DNA of 64,000 nucleotides. Origin: Rhytidiadelphus loreus (taxonomy: Eukaryota; Streptophyta; Bryopsida; Hypnales; Hylocomiaceae). Positions 36,760-47,042 of this stretch are shown one piece after another (the stretch's first letter is position 1; each line of letters starts with the position of its first letter). The translations under genes and the position numbers were made by a program. The stretch spans positions 77,891,093 through 77,955,092 of the forward strand of contig OX344763.1 in the NCBI GenBank assembly GCA_947034895.1. Direction: 5' to 3'. The notes beneath the pieces are model-generated. The model was not told where the DNA came from. It made no database searches and saw only the letters and a list, made by a program, of their open reading frames with translations.

Positions 36760-39627
36760 TTTGACACAATTGGTAGGAGGTCTATACATGGATTTTGTAA
36801 GGGGCTAAAGTTGAATTTTGGGTAGGTGAAACATCTTTAAAAAAAAGTCAATAACTTCTTTTCTAAACGACAAGTGGAATTCTCACCTAACCTAGAATGT
36901 TTCATATTATTTGGAGCTTTGTGTAATTAGTTCTTAAATTTTGCAATTGAAATGGCATAGGGCCCCAAAATGGCTCACCTCCTACAATGTACACTTTGGA
37001 TACATTCTTAAGGGCTATGAAAAAACATGTACAAATAGTATACATTTTAGAACCTCCTACCTTAGTACATTTCATCCTCAAATTGTCAATACCTTAACTC
37101 TAAACCCCTAATGTGAAGTCTAAATGAATTTTGCATACTTGATAATTATATCACATTGTAAGATTCATAATATTTCATTGATAGTCATCAATATTGAAAA
37201 GGTATGACAAAAATTACAATAAGGTTTGAAGATAGTTAAATAAATTATAAACTTTACTACACACATCCACACATTACTAGACTTTCTATTCCTACTACAA
37301 TTTAGAAGAATTTCTCCAATGCTCATAAATTTTCTTCAATGTTAGTTCTTTTCTTCACATCTCAAGATTGGCTTTTCTTTTATTGATTTTTACTTAATAT
37401 AATTGTATTAAATTAACAATGCCAAATGTCCTCATTCTTTATAGTTCCATTTTAGAATAAAATTATAGTACTAATGTGTATAAATAATGGAAGAGATAAA
37501 ATCTAAGATTAAAATATGAACAATACTATTCAATTAGGCAATTTAATTAACTAATAAGAAGTTCGTATAAAATCACTATACTTAGAGTGTTACGGAGTAC
37601 ATTTCAACCCATCACAACAAATTTCATACATACTTTGTCAATATTGTATTCATTATCATGTAAAATCAAGTGTAGTTATAAATTGAGGGGTTTATGTGAT
37701 TTTATTTCTTCCATTATATTAATTGTGATTAGTGTGACCTCTATTTAAGCAGTCAATGACAGTAATCAAAGTTGACATTTACTTTTAAGCATAATGCGTA
37801 AATGACTATCTACCCCAACACAACATTGTAATAATAAAAATTTGTACCTATTCAAAATTAAGTAACATGCAATTACAACACTATTGTCCTAATGCAAAAC
37901 CCTCTTCTAAATAAAGAACTTAAGCAAATTCTTTTAAAGTAACCCCCCAAGTGTATTTGAGGTGTGCTGAGAGGTGAGCATGAGGTGTGCTTCAAGTCTA
38001 ACTCAAGCACACCTGGAAGACACTTTAAAAAAAAAATTTGAGTAAAGAATTTCAAAAAACTTCTTTCCCATTCACAATGTTTTCTAAGTTCATTGTAGTG
38101 ACAATAGTAAAACTGTGCTTGAGTTTTGCTTGAGCTAGGCTTGAAGCACGCCTGAAGCACACCTGAAGCACATCTAAACCCAAAAATATCTATGCATTAT
38201 AATTGAATTTCAATCCAATTGTGTGGATGTCTTTTAATGATAATGACACATATATACTCTTTATGGAAGCTAAAGAAATGTTACACAAACATAGTTTATA
38301 ATCACTTTCGATATCGCTTGAAGTCTTTAGACACCTACATATTAATAGTTTTAGAAATGAATTCATTTATTTTGATGATATAAATTTATATTGTACGCTC
38401 AATTTTTTTTTTTAAATGTTTCACTTCTATTTAAGCAAGCAATTAAAACATGGTACAAATGTTACACATAATATGTGCAAATATAATAAGCATAATAAAT
38501 TGACCATTAAAAATGCTATAATTTGAATCTTCATAAAATGAATAACCCCAAACAACTAGTTTTGTGATGGGTTCAAATGTAACACTCTAAGAGTCTGTAG
38601 TGATTTATTGCACCCCTTTCATTCAATAATTATTTGGTCTAATTGAATAGCACTATTCAGGTTTTTATTAATCTAAGATTTACTCTCTTCCATTATTAAT
38701 ACACTTGAGTAGGTATTCTTAACCCCTAACTGTCTCATCGACCATACCTGGTCGATCTGAAATTTCAAGCTCATTTTGAAGTGGGCAGTTAAATTCGTTT
38801 GCTCGTTTTTAAATTTTGATGGGGCAGTTTTTAGAGTTAACCTTCTCGAAACTTTCATTTTTCACTGAAAAGGTACATATTTGATTGTTGAGAGGTCTCC
38901 AAAGCCATTTATGTCCGTTAGTGGAAGAAGCTGGCTTATTTTACTTCATTTTTCAACTTTAAGCAACTTCACTTGATTTGAGATCTTCAAACTTCTACTT
39001 TTCCAGTTGCTTTGAAAATGGTCCCAATTGAGAGAGTAAAGTATTTTCATGATTTTCACCATTGAAAATTTATACAAATGGTCAATTTTGTTAAAATGGC
39101 GGTATTCCGTATGCCCTTTTAATGGAATATCTTCTACAAATGGAGAATTAAGTGTGCCACGATAGGGTCATACATGAGAAATGGCTATTTCTCACCCTTT
39201 TTATTGCGGCTATTTATTGGATTGCCTCGTATTGCACAATCTAACTGCAGCAGGCCCAATTATTATAGTGTGGGTTTACGTGCCATGGTCTGACAACAGT
39301 AGCCAACGGTTCCTTTGCCCGTCGGTGCCTGCTTAAAAAAATTTCCAGTGTTCAGCTGTCACTGTTTTGCTCGCTTGCCATGTAAAATTTAGTGACAGGT
39401 TAAAGATCCTAAGTTTCCTATATCCCAGAAGGTTTGTCTCCTCTACTAGTACCACCCCACTGTCTAGTATAAATAGCTTATCTTCTAGTGTAAAAAATAA
39501 AAATAAAAGGCTTCTAAAGCCATTCAATTTTATTGATAAATGTGGTGTGTTACAATGTATGGTATGTTAGAATGTATTGTATATTTTCAGTGTTTTTATG
39601 GTGTATTTTCAGTGTTTGTATGGGGGG
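36760..39627. other. No gene seen, AT-rich
   Basis: AT-rich non-coding DNA. Repeated words of the type CTTGAAGCACACCTGAAGCAC at 37960-38170 form a loose local inverted repeat; no transposon ends were found. Confidence 0.55.
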
Positions 39628-40015
39628 TTAGGGAGTGTTTTCGCACTCCCTAAGCGGATGGCCCCCTGATAATCGAGGCTGAATTAGTGTTCCTAGCATC
39701 ATTTCTCCAAAAGAGTTTGGAGTTGAATGGGTCCAGTATACACAATTATACATTTTTTTTGGCTTAGGGAGTGCTTTTGCACTCCCTAACCGGATGGACT
39801 CCTGATAATGGAGGCCCAATTAGTGTTTCCTAAAACCATTTCTCCAAAAAGAGTTTGGAGTTGAATGGGTCCGGCACACCAATTATACATTTTTTTGGGC
39901 TTAGGGAGTGCTTTTGCACTCTCTAACCGGATGGACCCCTGATAATGGAGGCCCAATTCCTAAACCCTTAAACCATTTGCCCCAAAGAGTTTGGAGTTCA
40001 ACGGGTTTAAATTTC
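39628..40015. repeat. 136-bp repeat with strong hairpin, three copies
   Basis: The palindrome TTAGGGAGTGC TTTT GCACTCCCTAA and the following CCGGATGGACCCCTGATAAT...AGAGTTTGGAGTTGAATGGG recur at 39628, 39764 and 39901. The hairpin has 11-bp arms. Confidence 0.88.
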
Positions 40016-42234
40016 TTATAATTTTGATGAAGTTCTATATTTTTTTAATGGGTATTTATATTGTTCATCTCCTAAACCATACAATAGAATCTAGTTATTT
40101 TCCTTTTATTATTGGTGTTTCATTCCTAGTTCACACATTTCCACATCTAGTTTACGCATTTCCACACCCCTTGGATAATCTTTCCATTGTTTTAATGTGC
40201 TAACGTACTGAAAATAGAAAACATACATTTTTCTTGTTATAATATCACAACTCTTAATATGCAATTTTGCACTCAAAATTGGTGTACATACTAATAAGCA
40301 AGCTCTTTAAACATCCATACAATTAGATATTGAAAGAAAATCAATTAGCTTCAACGAGGATAACATAAGCTCATACTTTTTTTTCATAGTCACAACACAT
40401 GTTACTAAATATAAGTAACAACAACTGAATCTCTTGATATTATTTTTTGTCGTCTTTCAACATTTTTATAGATTGAATCATTTTTAAGAAGATTTATTTA
40501 TAGCCTTCAAAATTTGAAATAGAAATGCTATAGATTACATAGGAGAAGAAAACACAACAATATCATAATTTGAGGATTCAAAGATTATAGTATTTACTCA
40601 AGATTATAGTATTTAGGGTGAACATTAAAACTATAGAAATTTTTGAATTCAATTCTCGTTTTGCATGTGAAGTCTAAAATTAAATTGAAGTTTGTCACCT
40701 AAATCATGCAAGGTTGGAAAGCCCAATCAATTTTTGCCCTATCAATTTATGGCTTCTAAAGATGTACTATACATTTTTGTGAAATGAATTTTTCTATTTA
40801 AGATGTAGGGCTAGGATTCTATTGCAACCCTTCAAAATGGGATTACTAGTCAAAATATACTTCCAAAACATCATTCCAAAAATATAAACTTCAAAAAAAA
40901 GCAATCACGTAAGGGTTTATTGAACTTGAAAGTTCTTTAGAAAAAAACCCTAAACCATGAACATGTAGGGTTGAAATATGTATTCAAATTTTTGAACAAG
41001 TATGTCCATCAAACAAGATGAGGAGGGCTACTCAAAAAAATTAGTTCCACTGAACCCCGAATGTTTAAAAAAAGTTTGTATTCCTAATCCCTGAAATGTA
41101 GAACTCCTGAATTCTGAACCCTAAACCCTAAACCCTAACCCGTCAATCGTAAATGGAACTTTACCCAAATGGCCACAAAGTTCATAGGATTCTTTCGATT
41201 ATTTTTTTGTATCCGAGAAAACAATTAATTAATATTGACATTAGTTTCTGGAAATAGGACCTTCTTTGGGTAGAAAAGCTGTTGGCATCAACCTAATTAT
41301 TCTAAAGTAACTCATTTTGGAAGATTCTAAGGCCGCCAGCTTTTAGTGAATGCATCTGTCAACGGCTGAAAATAGTATTCCCTTATTTCTATTCGGAGTT
41401 CATGAGGAACGTTTGAAAATCCTGCGCCTTGTTCCCGGGATAACCTTCGTTGAACTTTGCTTGACGCGTTCAGCGGCGAAGCTGATCCTCCCCCATTCCC
41501 TCATGCTGAACTGTCCATTGTCATTTCCGCCGTCTACATTCAGAATCCTCCCGCGTGCGCAACATTGCGTTTTCATTTTGACCGTCGTCACTGAGAGTCC
41601 TCCCTCACGCAAAGCTTCGCATTGTCATTCTCGACGTCTGCGCTAAGAATTCTAAAACTCTTTTTGTTGTATGCTTGACGTCTGTTGTGGCGATCGTCAT
41701 TTTATTACGTCTCTACGGTAGTGAGGTTTCTCAAATTTTTGTACGCCGGGTTGCAGCAGACAAATTATTTGACAAGATTCCGGGTTCGGGTACGCAATAT
41801 ATGTCCCACAATCTCTCTTCAGTTTCCTCCAGCATTCATGATTCCGTTTTCTGTCGCATGATTTGTTGTTTTATCTCTCATGCGACCTCCGTCATAGTTC
41901 GATCCCCGTATCTGTATTGTGCAAGTTCTAAACTTTTGTTTTCCGATTAATTTTCGGTTATCCTGTTGTTGTAATTTGGAGAATACACGGATTGTGTAGA
42001 CCTATTGAAAGTTTCTGGACAGTACTTGTAATGTTCTGTAGGTTTAGGTATATTTCAGTATTTTCATATCAAGTGCGGGACGCATAGTCGTGATTCCTTC
42101 AATTCTGTGCATGACATTCCGTCGCTCATGTGGTGGTCTGTGGGAGAGGAAGTCCACAATGCCCGCTGGATTTTCAGGATTATCATATAAAACCATAATA
42201 TATGAGCTCTCCGTAAAATACGGGAATTGGAATT
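40016..42234. other. No clear gene; short telomere-like tract
   Basis: AT-rich to about 41300, then somewhat more GC-rich DNA that may be a promoter or leader for the transposase. A short run of AACCCTAAACCCTAAACCC type lies at about 41116-41142. Confidence 0.5.
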
Positions 42235-42965
42235 CTACTCGAATCGAGTTAAAGAGTGCGAAAAGGGTTGGACGAGGCGGTTTAACTCGACCCGAGTTAA
42301 ATCATACTCAGAGAATTGTTAACTGAAATAATCTTGATCATGAACTATCTAATGTACCTGTGGTCACTCTTTTAACTCGAATCGAGTTAAACATCCCTTG
42401 ACCTGAGAAAAATTTAATAACCGGAGGATATTTATATTAATAAAATCCTGGATCCCAGGATATTTAGGCATCTGATTATATATACCTGGAAAAAAAATTC
42501 GCAATGAAAGTTTTACTCGAGTCAAGTTAACACTGTAGTCAGTCGTTTAACTCGAATCGAGTGAACTGTCCCTTCACCTGAGAAAACATTTAAATACCGG
42601 AGGAAATTAATATTATTAATATCCTAGATCCCAGAATCTTTAGGCAGCTGATTACATATACCTGAAGAAAATCTTTGCAACGATATTTTTACTCGAGTCG
42701 AGTTAACAATGTGGTCACTCGTTTAACTCGAATCGAGTTGACTGTCCCTTGAGCTGAGAACATTGCAATACCAGAGAATGTATAATTATATGATTTTGGA
42801 TTCCAGGATTTTTAGGCATCTAATTACATATACATGTAGAAGAACTTTGCATTGATATACTTTAACTCGAGTCGAGTTAACTAGGAAGGATGTTTAGTGA
42901 AGGTATTCTTGAAGATAGTGACATGAGCTCTAGATACTAGATTATTTAACTTGCCTCGAGTTAAG
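42235..42965. promoter_or_regulatory. E2-type palindrome array upstream of transposase
   Basis: Nine palindromes near 42237, 42281, 42370, 42512, 42546, 42688, 42722, 42860 and 42943, most with arms TTTAACTCGA/TCGAGTTAAA. Pairs at 42512/42546 and 42688/42722 lie within a diverged 175-bp repeat that includes CCTTCACCTGAGAAAACATT. They end about 45 bp upstream of the transposase ATG. Confidence 0.88.
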
Positions 42966-43009
42966 AATGTCCATGTCTGATAACATGTTTTCTTGCACCC
43001 ACAGAACCA

Positions 43010-45844
43010 ATGGCTGCTCACCGCCAACCTCTTCAGGAATACTCTTCTGATGAAGGAGAGATTGAAAATGATACGATACAAGACTTCGTCATTCCATATT
43101 GTGAAGGCGTCCCTCGGAGACTATGGAGCACGAAAATTGTCCTCCTCCACAATGTTGACGGAGATGTGGTTGCTGAGGGAATCTGCCATAGCGTGAATTC
43201 CGAACATGTTGTGGGTAGCACTGGTCCCCTTGGAGACTCCCTTGTTGCCGTTCAGATATCCAAATCACTGCGGCCTACTGAAGTTCCTGAAGACTGGAAG
43301 TACTCACTTTGTGCTTGGCCCATTGACCGCGTGTTTCTAAATGGGGCCAGCCTCAATGATCACGAGGTCCGAGACCAATACAATCGTCTGCAAGGAAGAT
43401 TGTCTCAGGGATCCTCCTCAGGTGCTAGACCATACACAAGCACCGTGAGAAATGCTCCTCCTCCTCAAGCTTCGGTTAAAGCAACCAATCTACTCAGTCA
43501 AGAGTCTATCAATTTAGTATCGAGCAAGGTGTGTTGTCCCGGAAACTGCGTCCAACCTTTTCCAAGAGAAAAGATTCAGGCTTTCCGAGAACATATGTAC
43601 CACAAGACATCCTTTGAATTCCGCTACCACATGAAGTTGGACGTTCATCGACAAGTTCACCGTGATGCTTAGGGGAAAAGGGTGGTCACTCTCGAGGGGA
43701 CTGATGTTTGTATGGCGGCATGGCGGCATATTGGGGGTGTCTCCGAATCTACCTTCCACCGTTTCCAAGGATATGCTACAAGAGGTGATCAAGCTCAACC
43801 ACATGGAAATTTGGGAACCCAGAAGGCTCGAAAGCATTCGTTGCAAGCCCTTGCAACATTGAAGTGTGTGCTTGAGAAGTCAGCCGATCATATGCCGCAT
43901 CGCACGCACACTCTTGCGTCTGGAGAGAAGATCGTCTCTAAGATTCTCCCAGCCACCTTCACTTGGAAAAATACGCTACCCGAAGTCAACGCTGCAAATG
44001 TTGTGTTTGGGTTGAAGGAAGTTTCTACATCGAATATTTGTAAAATCAGGAAGTTGAATTTTCCTGAATACTCCGTGAAGAAACCTGGGGATAATTTTGC
44101 TCGTTGTTCAGATTGTGATAGATACCATGAACAAAGAAGAATAGCCCCTATTGGATTACGACGGAAGTGGGACCACCTCTTGGAGAAACACAATGCCTGT
44201 GCTCGAGCTCATCGAGATTTATACTATGCCAATCGGTACAGGTCAAGCGCCTACCCTCATGAATGCCTCACAATCATGCATGATAAAATGGATCATGCGA
44301 AAACAGCGTCTCCAGTGTTCTCACACAAAAGCAAACAACTTGATGGCCTCACAAAGTTGCCGGTATCAGTGACCGGAATGATTGCTCATGGGCACGGTGA
44401 CGTCCGTTATGCTCATTACGGTCTTGATGTCTTTTTGCACGACTCTAACTACACTGTGGGGTCGTTAGCGAAGTTGTTGAGAGACCTTGAACTTCCTCCA
44501 AAGTATTCCTCCCGTGAGTTGTTCGTTGGATCGGGCTCAGCTCCTTTATTTGAAGCAGTGTTGAAAGGGTCTGAAATGTGCGTATCGTCACTTCGGCCAC
44601 CGCCTGAAGTCCCCATTGCAGCCACTCCCCTTCCTCCGGTTCTCAACGTTCAAATGGATAATGCTACTGGAGACAACAAGAATCGATATGTCTTTGCATT
44701 TTGGTCCCTTCTTGTAGCAAAGAAAATCTTCCGAGAGGTTTACATGAGTTTCATGTTAGTTGGTCACACACATGACGACATTGATGCTTTGTTTGGAAGA
44801 TGGAGCATGCAATTAAAGAAGGAAACGTTCCCCACCATCCCAGCTCTCATGAAGTCCTTCATGGATGTAGATTCTGTACCTACAATTCCACACTTGATTG
44901 AAGAGGTACCAGATTTCAAAGCCTTTATAGAAGGCTTCATTTTGGAAGGAGATGAAGCACTTGTTGGCCATACGAAGGCACAACAATTCAAGTTCTACCT
45001 CAATTCGGCAGGTGTTCCAATTATGAAGTATAAGAGGTATTGCACGGATAGTGATTGGCTTCCAGAAGAGGGGGGAATCAAATTATGGCGAGAAGACCCT
45101 GAAGGACGGAGTCTATGGCCTCGTGGTGAACCCCTTCCAGTTCACCACGTTCCCATGCGATGTGTGGAAGACATCTCTAAAGGGATATCGGGGTTCATCA
45201 AATATTGGGAGGCTTTATGCAATGAAGACAACAGTGGGGAGTACAGGAGATGCTTCGAGCATTTGTTGTTCTATTGGCGTGCAGTAAAAGCATGCTTGGT
45301 GCAACCTATAGTACCATTCGAGACGTTGAAGGATGGTTTCTGGCCTCACACTCGAGTGGAAGCCACTGTAGAGGACGAACTTGATGACAATGGCAATGTT
45401 CGTGAAGAGTTTGCTGAGGATGATGTTTTTGTGGGGCAACGCCGTGATCGGCCATTGCCATCTTTCCGAGTGGGTCGTGATGTTCAAAAAGACTTTTTTG
45501 TCGCCTTTCGGTCGGCTGAAGGTGATACAAAACCCGTATGGATTGCTAGAGCTTTATCTGATCCTTTCACAAATCCGGAGCATCCAAATTGTATTCTGAT
45601 TCAATATTTTCGGCCCACAACAAGGGGCCAAAATGTTCAAGACTTTTACATTGGTTGGGACTCTGTAAAGGGATTGCGTTGGAAAGTAGACGAGACCCAA
45701 GAACCTACTTGGGAAGACACAAATTCCCTCATCACGGCATGGAGGTCGAAGGTCAAGAAAGACACAGTAGAGTGTGTCCTTAGAATCCCTACAACTCAGG
45801 TTCATGTCATCAACGAGAGTTTATCTTCGTATAATTCGGATTGA
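43010..45844 (+). pseudogene. DUF7869-type transposase of E2, one stop
   Basis: 945 codons in one frame with a single TAG at 43670-43672 (HRDA-stop-GKRV). The start follows a CCCACAG acceptor-like site. N-terminal part: VLLHNVDGDVVAEG...LGDSLVAVQI, then the Cys motif CCPGNC with PFPREKIQAFREHMY. C-terminal part: HTH-like GVSESTFHRFQ, Cys motif CSDCDRYHEQ, then MHDKMDHAKT (about 44276), LNVQMDNATGDNKN (about 44643) and GHTHDDIDALFGRW (about 44762), the probable metal-binding Asp blocks of an RNase-H-like transposase. A C-terminal region with FRVGRD and WIARALS follows. Known: proteins with this core are widespread and annotated DUF7869. Inferred: it mobilises this family. The TAG could be a dead lesion, a leaky stop, or a split into two proteins of 220 and 720 residues. 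Confidence 0.85.
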
Positions 45845-46330
45845 ACATGTACTAATTGTAGTGGACTTATTTTATTGTATTTGAAGTTAAGTTTAGTAGT
45901 TGGTATTCCAGAGCAATGGTATTGTATAACCATAGTTAATTTTATATGATTTATTAGCGTGTATTTTAGAGCGTGCCTGGTGTGGATTGGATTTCATAGT
46001 TTTGTATTAGAATTACTCTTATACTTTGTGTGTTGTCACTTTTATAGCAAAGTGCACCTAATACTTATAGTATTTAATATATATTTTTTATCATATTATA
46101 CATGTGACAATCTATATGATGGCATCATTTGATTATTAATTCACTTTGTATGTCATTGACTTTTAAAAGAACATTCACTTTGTATGTCTTTGACTTGAAA
46201 AATGAATTGCAAAAATTTGTAGTGGGTAGGACCACTTTTATTTTGTTAACATGTCAAGCACTTGTCACAATTTTTGATAGGGGGCCGGTTGGTTGTTCTC
46301 ACATTCCTGCCAGAAAAGTTCACTTAGCAG

Positions 46331-46446
46331 TACCAAGTCATGTATATCATATAGCTACTCATACGAGTTCAATGAGAATCAAACTCGGACCACCTGAATG
46401 AGATAAATAGCCTCTTACAACCAACCATCCAGCTCATGACTTGGTG
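46331..46446 (-). repeat. Hairpin with tRNA-like segment in E2 end
   Basis: TACCAAGTCATG (46331-46342) and CATGACTTGGTG (46435-46446) pair with one mismatch. The loop, read on the minus strand, has GTTTGATTCTC at the B-box place of the E1 hairpin. Sequence similarity with 1035-1310 continues on both sides (for example GTTGTTACAA/GGGGGCCGGTTGGTTG-like blocks). Confidence 0.6.
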
Positions 46447-46663
46447 TTCAATGAAGACGTTTCATAACATATATATAGAAAGAAATATTATCAAACTAAC
46501 TAATAATTTGTCAAACATGCGCTAAACAAATGAAACTGTCATTTTAATGGAAATTACAACTACCAAATGGAAAAATTTAATTATGCTTCACTTGAAAACC
46601 TTTGAACGCAAATTCAATTCCCCGATCAAAAAATGGACAGTATTATTTTGGGAGGTCCCCAAT

Positions 46664-46688
46664 CTCTCAAAATAATGAATATGATGTT
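46664..46688 (-). repeat. E2 terminal inverted repeat, transposase side
   Basis: The reverse strand reads AACATCATATTCATTA then TTTTGAGAG. The next bases form a local hairpin and are similar to E1 816-970. Confidence 0.9.
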
Positions 46689-46692
46689 ATAG

Positions 46693-47042
46693 GCTTCCAT
46701 TTCACTAGCACTTGACTGGAGATGTTTGTTGCCAATTTATTGCGTACTTGTAAATTGGAACACATTAATGGTACCTTTTCTTATACAAAGTCGCGTTTTG
46801 TTGTGATTGTACATTTATAGATTACATATATGTACATCCATTGGCTCCTTTTAGTAAATGGATATTTAAAATTTAATAAATGCATGATATTTGGTCACCT
46901 TGTTATTATATGCACGCTTCATATGACTTTGCATTGCTTATTTTATATTTACAGCGACAAATTTCTCTTCAATTTTTGGATTGTAGTGTCTCTTAAAACA
47001 CTCATTTCAGTGGAAAACTCCCATTTTAATGAAAATGATGTT
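46693..47042 (+). other. Displaced right end of E1
   Basis: 350 bp between E2 and the satellite, ending in the E1 cargo-side terminal repeat. Without E2 it would follow directly after 22649. No gene. Confidence 0.85.

Larger units (their letters stand above)
22654..46688 (-). mobile_element. Giant DNA transposon E2, nested in E1
   Basis: Starts AACATCATATTCATTA and ends in its inverse TAATGAATATGATGTT; the outer 16 bp match perfectly, then the repeat degenerates. It is flanked by ATAG on both sides (22650-22653 and 46689-46692). It is 24.0 kb, or about 19.0 kb without the copia insertion. Gene order mirrors E1: GYSRGP gene, HAD, acidic exon, unknown exon and ParB-like exon on the minus strand, then a divergent transposase on the plus strand. 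It lies in E1 about 75 bp beyond the E1 GYSRGP gene. Confidence 0.92.
816..47042. mobile_element. Giant DNA transposon E1 (contains nested E2)
   Basis: Seen: the element starts AACACTATATTC and ends GAAAATGATGTT, whose reverse complement is AACATCATTTTC. These are degenerate terminal inverted repeats of about 25 bp (roughly 18 of 25 match). TAAC flanks it on both sides (812-815 and 47043-47046), and satellite sequence continues on either side, so the empty site can be read from intact satellite units. Removing E2 and one ATAG leaves about 22.2 kb. It carries a decayed DUF7869-type transposase gene pointing to the left end, and the ParB-like/HAD gene plus the GYSRGP gene pointing to the right end. 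Inferred: an autonomous family of 4-bp-duplication DNA transposons. The transposase layout recalls the Sola superfamily, but this is not proven. Confidence 0.85.

Noticed and set aside
41116..41142. True telomere end
   Set aside because: Only about three CCCTAAA units, interior to E2; at most a short interstitial tract.
816..46688. A single element with ends at 816 and 46688
   Set aside because: The flanks do not match (TAAC versus ATAG); pairing 816 with 47042 and 22654 with 46688 gives exact duplications in both cases.
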